In this document: positions 21,532 to 30,027 of the stretch, in pieces
How positions within the stretch are numbered: the first letter of the stretch is position 1
Layout: each line of letters begins with the position of its first letter
Source: Acidobacteriota bacterium
GTDB taxonomy: Bacteria > Acidobacteriota > Holophagae > Thermotomaculales > Thermotomaculaceae
NCBI GenBank assembly: GCA_013152385.1
Contig: JAADGL010000031.1
Location: 1 to 44,416 of the forward strand
Length of the DNA stretch: 44,416 nucleotides
Direction of reading: 5' to 3'
Translations under genes and position numbers: made by a program
Notes under the pieces: generated by a model
Told to the model about the DNA's origin: nothing
Database searches by the model: none
The model's input: only the letters and a program-made list of their open reading frames with translations

Positions 21532-22248
21532 TCAATTTCGCTCCTGTTGTCCCGTTTCTGTCTCCGGCAAACCGGGGTTCTTGTCTCTGTTGATTCCCCC
21601 TTTACTTATTACAACAATACGGGTAGCAATGCTGAAAGCCTCTTCTCTGTCATGGGTGACGTAAAGGAGAGTAAACCCCAGTTTTTCATGGAGACGGAGT
21701 ATTTCTTTTCTGATACGGGTGTTCAGTTCAACATCGAGACCGGAAAGGGGTTCGTCCATCAGCAGAACAGCGGGTTCCGGGGCCAGTGCCCGCGCCAGCG
21801 CAACACGCTGCCGCTGTCCACCGGAAAGCTCCCCCGGCTTTCGGCCGCCTAGACCTTTCATTCCGACAAGTTCAAGGATTTCTTCGATTTTTTCACTGCG
21901 CTTTTTCTTCGGAACCCCTCCGGATTTCAGCGGAAACTCAATATTTCCTCTCACCGTAAGGTGTGGCCAGAGGGCAAGGTCCTGAAAAACCATGCCGATA
22001 TTCCGCTTTTCCGGGGGGAGGAAAATGCGTTTACCCGCCGCCGCCAGATGTCCTCCAATGCTGATACTGCCGCTGTCCGGGGCAATAAATCCCGCGATAA
22101 GACGTAGGATTGTCGTTTTGCCGCAGCCGGAAGGGCCCAGTATCACAATGCGCTCCCCGCGGTTTATTTCCATTGAAATGTCGCTTAACACCTTTGCCGT
22201 GTTGCTGCCGTAGCTTTTGGAAACCCTGTTTAACTCGATTATTTTCAT
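21532..22248 (-). CDS. ABC transporter ATP-binding protein, ferric-iron type
   Basis: This 238-residue cytoplasmic ATPase has Walker A GPSGCGKTT near residue 36, Q-loop MVFQDLALWPH, signature LSGGQRQRVALARALA, Walker B LLMDEPLSGLD and the H-loop VTHDREE. It energises the permease encoded just upstream and overlaps it by ATGA (22245-22248). The ATG at 22248 is chosen over the longer open frame because AAGGAA is correctly placed. The C-terminus ends soon after VVISKGG without a TOBE domain. After the G5 run at about 21598-21602 another frame stays open to about 21487, so a one-base slip there may have changed the tail. Confidence 0.87.
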   Translation of the reverse strand: MKIIELNRVSKSYGSNTAKVLSDISMEINRGERIVILGPSGCGKTTILRLIAGFIAPDSGSISIGGHLAAAGKRIFLPPEKRNIGMVFQDLALWPHLTVRGNIEFPLKSGGVPKKKRSEKIEEILELVGMKGLGGRKPGELSGGQRQRVALARALAPEPAVLLMDEPLSGLDVELNTRIRKEILRLHEKLGFTLLYVTHDREEAFSIATRIVVISKGGINRDKNPGLPETETGQQERN

Positions 22249-23837
22249 ATTGTTTCCTTTTCCTGAACAGGATTGGATACCATCCACAAAATTCCCGCAG
22301 GAATGATGGTTACCGCAACCATGATAATACAGAGTGCCGCGATGAGGCGGGGAGAACCGTTGGCCATAAGCGTGAAAATACGGACCGGAAGCGTATCATG
22401 GCCGGCCGGATAAACCAGCATCGTGACGGCGGTATCCCGAAGGGAAAAAACATATCCCGCAATCCAGCCGGCAAAGAGGCCGTTCTTTGCCAGAGGCGCC
22501 ACAATCAGTGCCATTCTGCGAAACCAGCCGGCACCGGCAATCCGGGCGGCTTCTTCCATTGACCCCGGTATCTGCCCGAGATAGGCGGCGGAAATTCTGC
22601 TGGTCAGTGCGGTATAGCGGGCAAGATATCCCAGTATGATAATCAGCGGCGTTGCGTAGATAAAATTGGTCAGGGGGCGGTTCCACAGGGTCACAAGGCC
22701 GATACCGAGAACTGTCCCGGGAAGGGCAAAGAGAAATATGGTCACAAAATCAACTGAACGCCAGAAACGCAGTGCCCTTGTCCGAATCAGGTAGCCGGTA
22801 AAAAAACCGAATATGGTCAGCAGTGTCGCCCCGAAAACCGCATAAAGAAGACTGCGCAGCAGGCTGTCCCCGCCTTTGCGGAAAGCTTCGGCATAACTGT
22901 CAAATCCTGCGGATTGAATCAGCAAAACGGCAAGAGGCATAATCACCAGCAGAAAAACCGCCAGCGCCACTGAAAAAAACAGGATTTTCCGGTATTTTCC
23001 AAAATTGATTGGCAGAGGGATTGAGGAATCTGAAAATGAAGGAATTTCCGTTCCCCTGCCCCGCAGTAAATAAAATTCGGCCGCAAGGACTACCAGAGTA
23101 AGTACCGCAAGGGGGGCCGCCGCCGCGGTGGCGGCTTTGAAATTGTAAAAGGCTGAAAACTGGGTAAAACTCTCCACCGGAAACACATTGTATCGAAGAA
23201 AATTCGGAACACCGAACTCACCGAAAGAAAGCAGAAAAACCAGCATGGCAGATAAAAGAATACCCGGCAGAATCAGGGGGATAGTGATATTTTTCAACAC
23301 ACCCCGCCAGCCTGAAACCAGCCGCCCGGCCTCTTCAAGCCGGGGATTGACCGATTTCAGAAAAACCATGGTCAACACCATTGGAATGGGCAGAAACGTT
23401 GAAAAGAGAACCAGAACACATCCGGGAAGTCCAAAAAGAAGACGAGTGGCCACCGTTGTAAAATGCGGGCCCAGCACTCCGGCCAAAAAGCCGCCGCCAA
23501 ACAAATCAGACCACGATACTGCGATAATATAAGGGGAAATTAACAGCGGAATAACAAACAGAAACACAAAAAGCCGGCGAAAAGGAAAATCCGTTTTTCC
23601 AAAGAGAATCCCGAGGGGCACCCCGGCCACAAGCGTCAGCACCGTCACCAGAGAAGCCAATGCCATGCTGTGCCCCATCAGTACCCACTGGCGGCGGGAA
23701 GTGAGTACGCCTTTGTACGCGGCAAGGGTTAAGCAACCGTCAGCCGTGACGCTTTTGGCCAGCATGAACAAAACCGGCAGCAACCCCGCAATCATCAGCA
23801 GAATAACAACAGAGGTCAGAAAAATCCGTTTCCGCAC
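22245..23837 (-). CDS. ABC transporter permease, FbpB-like
   Basis: This 530-residue inner-membrane protein has two fused permease domains and about 12 hydrophobic segments, the usual layout for ferric-iron and related permeases. The coupling-helix motifs for the ATPase are seen as EEAGRLVSGWRGVLKNITIPLI near 175-196 (first half) and EEAARIAGAGWFRRMALIVAP near 428-448 (second half). The start is GTG at 23837, directly after the stop of the binding-protein gene, with AGAGGT nearby. It should import the ligand captured by the binding protein. Confidence 0.88.
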   Translation of the reverse strand: MRKRIFLTSVVILLMIAGLLPVLFMLAKSVTADGCLTLAAYKGVLTSRRQWVLMGHSMALASLVTVLTLVAGVPLGILFGKTDFPFRRLFVFLFVIPLLISPYIIAVSWSDLFGGGFLAGVLGPHFTTVATRLLFGLPGCVLVLFSTFLPIPMVLTMVFLKSVNPRLEEAGRLVSGWRGVLKNITIPLILPGILLSAMLVFLLSFGEFGVPNFLRYNVFPVESFTQFSAFYNFKAATAAAAPLAVLTLVVLAAEFYLLRGRGTEIPSFSDSSIPLPINFGKYRKILFFSVALAVFLLVIMPLAVLLIQSAGFDSYAEAFRKGGDSLLRSLLYAVFGATLLTIFGFFTGYLIRTRALRFWRSVDFVTIFLFALPGTVLGIGLVTLWNRPLTNFIYATPLIIILGYLARYTALTSRISAAYLGQIPGSMEEAARIAGAGWFRRMALIVAPLAKNGLFAGWIAGYVFSLRDTAVTMLVYPAGHDTLPVRIFTLMANGSPRLIAALCIIMVAVTIIPAGILWMVSNPVQEKETI

Positions 23838-24887
23838 CTATAATACCTCTGCCCACCCCTTCAAAAATGGCTGAATCTCAACCATTTTTTTCGCGACTTC
23901 GGCGTAATTTACCTGCATTACCCTGATTTTGTTTATGGGCTTCAATTCCGGTGGCTGTTCAACACCGGGATGAAGCGGAATCTGGGCGCAATCGGCAAAT
24001 GCCAGTTTTCTCTCCGTTTCCCGGGACAAGAGATAATCAATGAGCTTCCTCGCAGTTTCCGGATGCGGTGCCCCTTTGATCAGCACTGCAGCATTGGGCA
24101 CAATGAAGCACCCGATTTCACCGGCTTTCTGATCCGGATACACCATAACAACATCCTTCCCCTGACGGATACGATTCACCGCGTCATCACTGTCCACAAG
24201 GCTGAAGAAATACCGTCCGGCGGCAACAAAATCCGCGCTTTCCCCGTTACTTGTGGAAACCGCCACATCATTCACTTTCAACCCCATCATAAACCCGTAG
24301 GCTTTCTCTTCCCCCCACACCGTGTACAAAGCGGCAATCTCGGAAGTTGTTGTACCGAAAAGGGGATTCGCAATTACAGCCTTCCCTTTCCAGCGGGAAT
24401 CCGTGTAGGCGGTTATGGATTTCGGCATCTCCCCGGATTTCACATTTTTGCGGTTCACGATAAATACCCGTGCCCGGGCGGAAAAACCGGTCCAGAACCC
24501 GTCTTTGTCCCTGAACATAGACGGAATTCCCTTTGCGTTCGGGGAAAAATAAGGCGCACTGATTCCCTTTTGTTTCAGAACTTCGGCACGAATGGGCTCA
24601 TTTGCCCAGTACACATCCGCCTGAGGGTTGTTTTTTTCTGCAATCAGACGGTTCATGGTGCCGGTACTCTTCGCTTCTTCCGTATCGTACACCGCTTTTA
24701 CTTGAATGCCGGTTTCCTTCTCAAAATCTTTCAGAACCGGTTCCGAAAACACCTGATCTTCGGAAACATACACCACAACCGTCTGTTCCGTCCGCTTCCG
24801 GCCTGTTTTGGTCTTTGAATACCGAATCAGAAAAGTCCCCGCCGCCAGAATGGAGACAATAACAAAAAAATACAGTAGTTTTTTCAT
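23838..24887 (-). CDS. ABC transporter substrate-binding protein, ferric-iron type
   Basis: This 349-residue exported protein has an N-terminal hydrophobic segment (residues 4-21) but no lipobox cysteine, so it is either secreted or membrane-anchored. The mature part follows the FbpA/AfuA plan: VVVYVSEDQVFSEPVL at the start, ADVYWANEP near 91-99, and PHPETARKLIDYLLS near 278-292. Tyrosines typical of iron binding cannot be confirmed by eye; other ligands such as phosphonates or thiamine-like compounds remain possible. It overlaps the upstream gene by one base and is followed without gap by the permease. Confidence 0.85.
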   Translation of the reverse strand: MKKLLYFFVIVSILAAGTFLIRYSKTKTGRKRTEQTVVVYVSEDQVFSEPVLKDFEKETGIQVKAVYDTEEAKSTGTMNRLIAEKNNPQADVYWANEPIRAEVLKQKGISAPYFSPNAKGIPSMFRDKDGFWTGFSARARVFIVNRKNVKSGEMPKSITAYTDSRWKGKAVIANPLFGTTTSEIAALYTVWGEEKAYGFMMGLKVNDVAVSTSNGESADFVAAGRYFFSLVDSDDAVNRIRQGKDVVMVYPDQKAGEIGCFIVPNAAVLIKGAPHPETARKLIDYLLSRETERKLAFADCAQIPLHPGVEQPPELKPINKIRVMQVNYAEVAKKMVEIQPFLKGWAEVL

Positions 24888-25639
24888 TACTTCACCCGTT
24901 TCGTTTTGCGCTGCTCCGCAGGGCGGACGGAAAAATCATCAAATGAAGTCACGGCATCCGCCTTTGTCCACACACCAGCGCCCCCGGCAGCGTTAATTTT
25001 GCTCCAGGTTCCACTAATAAGTTTTTTTCCGTTTAAATAGCCCTCGAAACGGTTTCCTTTCTGAACAATTTTCATTGTATGCCATTTTCCGGCCGGCAAT
25101 TTGACTGTGGCACTTGCCAGTATCCGGCGAACCCCGTTTATAACGGAATAGACACAAAAATTATCTTCCAGCGGGTTAAACCGTGCAACATAATAGTTGT
25201 TTTTGTTCAGAACCCGCCACATAATACCGCCGCCCTGATCTCCCCGGCCTTTCACGGCCTTGAAATGAACCGAAATTTCTCCGTTGAAAAATACAACGGA
25301 TTTCGTCCAGCAGATATTGAATGTCCCGCCGAAGCGGTGATTCGGGCGGGTCATTCCCAGTACATGGCTGCCGGAAGGGGCAGTGCTGTCTTCAATCACC
25401 TGCCAGGTCTCCATCGGCCCGCGAAGCCGCGTGGCATCCGCCGTCCACCCTGCCGGCAGTTTTCCCACAGAAACAGTATCAAAGTTCTGATTCAAGCTTT
25501 TCACCTGCACCGGAACAAAGAGTTTCCGCCCCGGATTCGCACTTTGTGCCAGGACACCGCAGCAAATGAGAATTGCCGCAGTGATCAGCAGGAATATCCC
25601 TGAACCCCTCAATCCGCAACGATCTGTTTGACAAGTCAT
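24887..25639 (-). CDS. Exported lectin-fold-like protein of the transporter operon
   Basis: This 250-residue protein has a signal peptide or anchor (hydrophobic residues 14-31). The rest resembles the concanavalin-like DUF1080/LamG-type beta-sandwich: QNFDTVSVGKLPAGWTAD, GTFNICWTKSVVFFNGEISV, GGIMWRVLNKNNYYVARFNP, KWHTMKIVQKGNRFEGYLNG and a final FDDFSV strand. Such domains bind or hydrolyse glycans, but no catalytic residues are evident. GGAGGAG precedes the ATG. It is the first gene of the unit and overlaps the binding-protein gene by one base, so it is likely made together with the transporter. Confidence 0.72.
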   Translation of the reverse strand: MTCQTDRCGLRGSGIFLLITAAILICCGVLAQSANPGRKLFVPVQVKSLNQNFDTVSVGKLPAGWTADATRLRGPMETWQVIEDSTAPSGSHVLGMTRPNHRFGGTFNICWTKSVVFFNGEISVHFKAVKGRGDQGGGIMWRVLNKNNYYVARFNPLEDNFCVYSVINGVRRILASATVKLPAGKWHTMKIVQKGNRFEGYLNGKKLISGTWSKINAAGGAGVWTKADAVTSFDDFSVRPAEQRKTKRVK

Positions 25640-25804
25640 CCTATTCTCCTCCGGTTTTGTTTCTATACAATATCACTTTTGCAAACAGATGGCCAAGCCT
25701 GATAAACGGAATGAATAAACCGGAGAAAAGGGAGGTAAAGCAGAGTGTAAAGATTCGGAAACGCTCCGCATCTTTTGACACAAAAAAAATCTAAAGGAGA
25801 TAAA

Positions 25805-26017
25805 ATGATACGGAAACCAGCCTGGAAATGTACGAAATGCGGTAATACGGAGTTTGAAACCGATGTAATGCGGGCAACCGGAGGCCGGTTCGCAAAAATT
25901 TTTGATGTGCAGAACCGCAAATTCACCACCATCACCTGCACCCGCTGCCGCTACACCGAATTCTACCGGGGAGAAACATCCACACTTGGAAACATTCTGG
26001 ATTTCTTTACCCATTGA
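25805..26017 (+). CDS. Small zinc-ribbon protein (COG3478-like)
   Basis: This 70-residue protein has two cysteine pairs, CTKC near residue 9 and CTRC near 48, forming a zinc ribbon. The surrounding WKCTKCGNTEFETD and TTITCTRCRYTEFYRG text is typical of predicted nucleic-acid-binding zinc-ribbon proteins (COG3478, often annotated GTP-binding or zinc-ribbon domain protein). AAAGGAG lies just before the ATG at 25805; the in-frame upstream ATA/ACA region lacks a start. It is monocistronic by position. Its function is not established. Confidence 0.75.
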   Translation: MIRKPAWKCTKCGNTEFETDVMRATGGRFAKIFDVQNRKFTTITCTRCRYTEFYRGETSTLGNILDFFTH

Positions 26018-26056
26018 AAAAACACCGACACACCAGGCAAAAAAGTTCTGTTGGGT

Positions 26057-26422
26057 TTAACTCCCTTTGAACAGAATTGTATATGCCAGCATCGCCAGCA
26101 GCAGCAGTGTCAATCCTCCCACAAGAAAAAGTTTAACTTTTCTTGCCTTCGGAGACAAATCCTTCCACTTCTTCTCGTCATCCCACTTATCTTTATTCTC
26201 AATTCCAATAAAAATAAGAACCAGTCCCATGCCCCACAGCGTAACAATTTTTGCCGCGACACCAAGGACCAGCCAGGTTACACCAATATAAAATAAAGTT
26301 CGGAAATTGGGGGACTTCTTTGCTTCCGGATCCTCTTTCTTCATTTTTCCGGAAATAAACATAAAAATAAATAAAAGAACCGCAATACCGGCCACCAACG
26401 CAATCAAAATCGTTCTGTCCAT
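26057..26422 (-). CDS. Small membrane protein of unknown function
   Basis: This 121-residue protein has three hydrophobic segments (about 4-22, 42-70 as two short stretches, and 97-117). Charged loops lie between them (KMKKEDPEAKKSPN and ENKDKWDDEKKWKDLSPKARK). The ATG at 26422 follows AAGGAG; the open frame upstream to 26554 has no ribosome site. No family is recognised. It is convergent with the zinc-ribbon gene and divergent from cydA, with which the 286-base gap is shared. Confidence 0.65.
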   Translation of the reverse strand: MDRTILIALVAGIAVLLFIFMFISGKMKKEDPEAKKSPNFRTLFYIGVTWLVLGVAAKIVTLWGMGLVLIFIGIENKDKWDDEKKWKDLSPKARKVKLFLVGGLTLLLLAMLAYTILFKGS

Positions 26423-26662
26423 TTTATTCTCCTTAATTACAGAAACATACAAAGCCACATTTCCCTGTTGCATATTCTTTACAACAAAAGGAATACAAAT
26501 TCTCTTATTTAGTATTACTCTTCCACCGCTGTTTTGTTCAGCACTTTCCATCAAAAAGCCTGTTTTTTTACAAAATCACCTTGAATCAGGCCGATTTTTT
26601 TGATAATAATATCTATTATGTATTTAAACGCAGGAATTTCTCCGGCAAACAAAATTTTGCGC

Positions 26663-26668
26663 TATAAT
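26663..26668 (+). promoter_or_regulatory. -10 element (TATAAT) before cydA
   Basis: A perfect TATAAT lies 41 bases before the cydA ATG, giving a leader of about 33 nt. No good -35 box is found at normal spacing, which suggests that an activator is needed. The rest of the gap from 26423 is AT-rich and shows no gene. Confidence 0.4.
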
Positions 26669-26708
26669 GAATTCAGGTATCACACAAATAAAGAAGGGGG
26701 TAACAAGT

Positions 26709-28016
26709 ATGGATGTATTAACACTGTCACGGCTCCAGTTTGCCGTGGCAACCTATTTCCACTTCCTGTTTGTTCCGTTGACACTGGGACTTTCACTGCT
26801 GGTGGCCATTATGGAAACCATGTATGTGAAAACCGGGGACGAAGAGTACAAACGGATTACCAAATTCTGGGGAAAACTGTTTCTGATTAACTTTGCCATT
26901 GGAATTGTCACCGGTATTACCCTTGAATTCCAATTCGGCACCAACTGGTCCCGTTATTCCGTCTTCATGGGGGATATTTTCGGATCTCTCCTTGCAATTG
27001 AGGCCACCCTCGCCTTCTTTATGGAATCCACTTTTATTGCGGTGTGGGTGTTCGGATGGGAGAGGCTCAGCAAAAAAATGCATGCAGCCGCTATCTGGAT
27101 GGTATTTATCGGCTCCAACATTTCCGCATTCTGGATTTTAACGGCAAATGCGTGGATGCAACACCCGGTGGGATATTCGCTGAATAACGGCCGCGCGGAG
27201 CTGGCCAGCTTCCTTGATGTCATTACCAACCCCTACGCTTTTCTGAAATTTTTTCACCAGCTCCCGGCCGCCTATACCGTCGGCGGATTCTTTGTTATGG
27301 GAATCAGTGCATGGCATATTCTCAGAAAAAGCAATGTGGGTTTCTTTAAAAAATCTTTCCGTCTTGCTGCGGCTTTCACCCTTATCTTTGCAGTAGTAGT
27401 GGTTATCACCGGACATTTAAGCGGTGAAGAAGTCGCAAAATATCAGCCGGCAAAACTCGCTGCAATGGAATCTCTCTGGAACACCGAAAAGCCCGCAGGA
27501 ATGAATCTGCTGGTAATTCCGGACCCGGCTCACGAACGAAACAGTTTTGAAGCACTGAAAATTCCCCATTTGCTCAGCATCCTGGCCCATTACACACCGG
27601 ATGCGGAAGTAAAAGGCCTGAAAGCCTTCCCGAAAGACGAACGGCCACCTGTAACTCCCGTATTCTTCGCATTCCGAATTATGGTGGGAATCGGATTTCT
27701 CATGATCCTGCTGGCACTTTTCGCATGGCGCTGGCAGGATAAAATTGAGAATTATCCGAAATTCATGAAAATATTAGTCTGGGCAATTCCCCTCCCCTAC
27801 CTCGCAATTGAGCTGGGATGGACAGTGGCGGAAGTTGGCCGCCAGCCATGGATTGTGTACGGATTAATGAAAACCTCCAAGGCCGTATCCACTGCAATCA
27901 GCACACCGCAGGTCGCAACCAGCCTCATCGCATTTACACTGGTGTATACCCTGCTTGGTATTGCAGATTTTTACCTGTTATTCACTTTTGCCCGCAAAGG
28001 GCCGAAAGAAAACTGA
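26709..28016 (+). CDS. cydA: Cytochrome bd ubiquinol/menaquinol oxidase subunit I
   Basis: This 435-residue inner-membrane subunit binds three hemes. The N-terminus LSRLQFAVATYFHFLFVPL carries His18, a heme b595/d-side ligand. GIVTGITLEFQFGTNWSRYS, FMESTFIAVWVFGWERLS, ANAWMQHPVGY, FFHQLPAAYTVGGFFVMG and GWTVAEVGRQPWIVYGLMKT are all conserved family blocks. The Q-loop between about 225 and 300 is short, as in the CydA-S group. It reduces oxygen to water with quinol electrons at high affinity, which fits oxygen defence in an anaerobe. The ATG at 26709 follows GAAGGGGG. cydB follows after 12 bases. Confidence 0.93.
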   Translation: MDVLTLSRLQFAVATYFHFLFVPLTLGLSLLVAIMETMYVKTGDEEYKRITKFWGKLFLINFAIGIVTGITLEFQFGTNWSRYSVFMGDIFGSLLAIEATLAFFMESTFIAVWVFGWERLSKKMHAAAIWMVFIGSNISAFWILTANAWMQHPVGYSLNNGRAELASFLDVITNPYAFLKFFHQLPAAYTVGGFFVMGISAWHILRKSNVGFFKKSFRLAAAFTLIFAVVVVITGHLSGEEVAKYQPAKLAAMESLWNTEKPAGMNLLVIPDPAHERNSFEALKIPHLLSILAHYTPDAEVKGLKAFPKDERPPVTPVFFAFRIMVGIGFLMILLALFAWRWQDKIENYPKFMKILVWAIPLPYLAIELGWTVAEVGRQPWIVYGLMKTSKAVSTAISTPQVATSLIAFTLVYTLLGIADFYLLFTFARKGPKEN

Positions 28017-28028
28017 GGAGGAAATCAC

Positions 28029-28121
28029 ATGTTGAACATTACCTGGTTTATCCTGTGGGGACTCCTCTGGGCAGTTTACTTCATGCTGGACGGTTTTGAG
28101 ACCTCGGCCTGGGTGCCCTGA
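28029..28121 (+). pseudogene. cydB: 5' fragment of cydB before a frameshift
   Basis: Translation from the ATG at 28029 (after AGGAGG) gives the normal CydB N-terminus MLNITWFILWGLLWAV followed by YFMLDGF, then leaves the conserved reading and stops at TGA 28119-28121. Removing two bases from the GAGA at 28098-28101 restores the family sequence DGFDLGLGALMPLY and joins it to the long frame that follows. The piece contains the first membrane helix of subunit II. Confidence 0.8.
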
Positions 28122-29056
28122 TGCCCCTCTACGCAAAAAACGACACGGAAAAACGGATGATATTCAATGCCATGGGCCCATTCTGGGACGGAAACGAAGT
28201 ATGGCTCATCACCGCAGGCGGCGCCACCTTTGCCGCATTTCCGAAAACGTACGCTGTCATGTTCAGTACGCTCTACACGCCGCTGCTCATGATCCTGTTC
28301 GCCCTGATTCTCCGGGGAGTGGCATTCGAATTCCGCAGCAAAATTGAAAATCCGGGCTGGCGTAAAATCTGGGATTGGTGTCTGATTGTCGGCAGCTTTT
28401 TCCCGGCTCTGCTGTTCGGAGTGGCTTTTGCCAATATTTTCAAAGGGATTCCCTTTGACGCACAGGGGATGTTTCACGGAAACCTGTTTACACTGCTGAA
28501 CCCCTACGGCCTGGCGGGAGGCCTGTTCTTTCTGTTCTTCTTCTTCATGCACGGTGCCCTCTGGGCCTCGGTTAAAACCACCGGAATGCCGGCGGATCGG
28601 GCAAAAAACGCCGCATCAAAATTATGGGTAGTTGTCCTGATTCTCGCCGTTATTTTCCTCGTATATTCCAAATTCGCGACATCCCTTTACAACAACTATA
28701 TTGCGCACCCGATTATGTTCATTATTCCTTTAATTGCGGTAGTCGCACTGATTACGGTCCGGGTATTCATCGCGAAAGCCAGCTGGTGGAAAGCATGGTT
28801 TGCCTCCTGCGTCACCATCGTGGCGGTCACCTATTTCGGGCTTGGCGGAATTTTCCCCAACCTCTACCCGTCTTCACTTGACCCGGCGGCATCTCTGAAC
28901 ATCTACAATTCGGCATCCACCCAGGGAACGCTGAAAATCATGTTTATCGTAGTGCTGCTGTGTATTCCTTTTGTCATCGCTTACCAGATCTGGCACTATA
29001 TCACACTGCGCCATCCGGTAGATGAAGACATCATCCACGACGAAGAAGCTTATTGA
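28121..29056 (+). CDS. cydB: Cytochrome bd subunit II, main part of a frameshifted gene
   Basis: This 311-residue frame holds most of CydB: KNDTEKRMIFNAMGPFWDGN near residue 5, EVWLITAGGATFAAFP, LRGVAFEFRSKIE and about seven more hydrophobic helices. The complete gene would run 28029-29056 and give 341 residues after a 2-base correction. As written, the first helix is in another frame. The ATG at 28121 shares its A with the TGA stop of the 5' fragment (TGATG), so reinitiation could in principle make a two-piece protein. A sequencing or assembly error is an equally simple explanation. A strong terminator follows. Confidence 0.88.
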   Translation: MPLYAKNDTEKRMIFNAMGPFWDGNEVWLITAGGATFAAFPKTYAVMFSTLYTPLLMILFALILRGVAFEFRSKIENPGWRKIWDWCLIVGSFFPALLFGVAFANIFKGIPFDAQGMFHGNLFTLLNPYGLAGGLFFLFFFFMHGALWASVKTTGMPADRAKNAASKLWVVVLILAVIFLVYSKFATSLYNNYIAHPIMFIIPLIAVVALITVRVFIAKASWWKAWFASCVTIVAVTYFGLGGIFPNLYPSSLDPAASLNIYNSASTQGTLKIMFIVVLLCIPFVIAYQIWHYITLRHPVDEDIIHDEEAY

Positions 29057-29072
29057 GCTGATTTCACATTAC

Positions 29073-29106
29073 GGGAGGGGCCAGGCCCCTCCCTCCTTTT
29101 TTTTCT
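29073..29106 (+). terminator. Intrinsic terminator after cydAB
   Basis: The stem GGGAGGGG (29073-29080) with CCCCTCCC (29086-29093) closes a short CCAGG loop and is followed by TCC and a run of T residues. It lies 17 bases after the cydB stop. Confidence 0.88.
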
Positions 29107-29128
29107 TCCAAAACTTTACAAAAAAGGC

Positions 29129-29156
29129 TTGACAACGAAAATGAAGATGCTATTAT
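29129..29156 (+). promoter_or_regulatory. Promoter of the peroxiredoxin-desulfoferrodoxin operon
   Basis: TTGACA (29129-29134) and TATTAT (29151-29156) are 16 bases apart. Transcription would start near 29163, about 27 bases before the ATG at 29190. Confidence 0.7.
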
Positions 29157-29189
29157 TACGAATGATTCCTGATAAGTACGGAGGAAAAA

Positions 29190-29372
29190 ATGAGTGAAGT
29201 AAAAACAAACATTCTGAAAGAGATGAAGAAGGCCGGAAAACCGGTTCGTCCCGGCGATATTGCCAAAGCATTGTCCATTGACGGAAAAGAAGTATCAAAA
29301 GCAATTAAAGAACTGAAAGAAGAGGGGAAAGTTATTTCTCCGAAACGGTGCTTCTACGCACCTGCCGAATAA
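29190..29372 (+). CDS. Small winged helix-turn-helix protein
   Basis: This 60-residue protein is little more than a winged helix: [20 protein letters not shown] is the first helical part, [20 protein letters not shown] the recognition helix region, and [13 protein letters not shown] the wing. A single cysteine lies in the wing (KRCFY), which might allow redox sensing; that is inference. GGAGG precedes the ATG. It leads an operon with a peroxiredoxin gene 25 bases downstream and desulfoferrodoxin, so it may regulate oxidative-stress genes, although it has no dimerisation or ligand domain. Confidence 0.72.
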   Translation: MSEVKTNILKEMKKAGKPVRPGDIAKALSIDGKEVSKAIKELKEEGKVISPKRCFYAPAE

Positions 29373-29397
29373 CCGAAAAATAACTGGAGGAAATGAA

Positions 29398-29991
29398 ATG
29401 ACACTTGTTACCAAAGAAGCACCTGATTTTACCGCAACAGCTGTAATGCCGGATAATACTTTCGGCGAACTGAAACTATCCGATTACCGGGGCAAACACG
29501 TCATCCTGTTTTTCTATCCGCTGGATTTCACCTTTGTCTGCCCTTCCGAGATTATTGCCTTCAACAAAAAGCTGGATGAATTCAAGAGCCGGGGCTGTGA
29601 AGTTATCGGAGCCTCTGTTGATTCGGAATTCAGCCATCTCGCGTGGAAAAACACACCGGTGGAAAAAGGCGGCATCGGCAATGTACAATTTCCCCTGGTG
29701 GCGGACATCACAAAGAATATCTCACGGGACTACGGCATCCTGTTCAACGAAGCTGTTGCACTCCGCGGCCTCTTCCTCATTGACAAAGAAGGGATTGTAC
29801 GCCACTGTGTGATCAATGACCTTCCGCTTGGCAGAAACATTGATGAAGCTCTCCGCGTTCTGGAAGCTCTTCAATTTGTTGAAAAGCACGGTGAAGTCTG
29901 CCCCGCCAACTGGCAGGAAGGGAAAAGTGCTATGGAACCCACAACGGAAGGTGTGGCAAAATTCCTTGCAGAACATACGGATGAACTCTAA
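29398..29991 (+). CDS. Typical 2-Cys peroxiredoxin (AhpC/Prx1 family)
   Basis: This 197-residue cytoplasmic peroxidase has its peroxidatic cysteine, Cys48, in [14 protein letters not shown] and its resolving cysteine, Cys168, in [11 protein letters not shown]; both belong to the typical 2-Cys Prx class. It reduces hydrogen peroxide and organic peroxides using a thioredoxin or similar reductant; no AhpF gene is present in the window. GGAGG precedes the ATG. Its place between the HTH gene and desulfoferrodoxin fits a route that converts superoxide to peroxide and then to water. Confidence 0.94.
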   Translation: MTLVTKEAPDFTATAVMPDNTFGELKLSDYRGKHVILFFYPLDFTFVCPSEIIAFNKKLDEFKSRGCEVIGASVDSEFSHLAWKNTPVEKGGIGNVQFPLVADITKNISRDYGILFNEAVALRGLFLIDKEGIVRHCVINDLPLGRNIDEALRVLEALQFVEKHGEVCPANWQEGKSAMEPTTEGVAKFLAEHTDEL

Positions 29992-30027
29992 ACTATACTT
30001 GTAACCATCAAAAATCCGGAGGATTTT

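Noticed and set aside
28119-28121. UGA in cydB as a possible selenocysteine codon
   Set aside because: The residues just before the UGA do not match CydB, and a 2-base removal upstream restores the family sequence; no SECIS-like need exists.
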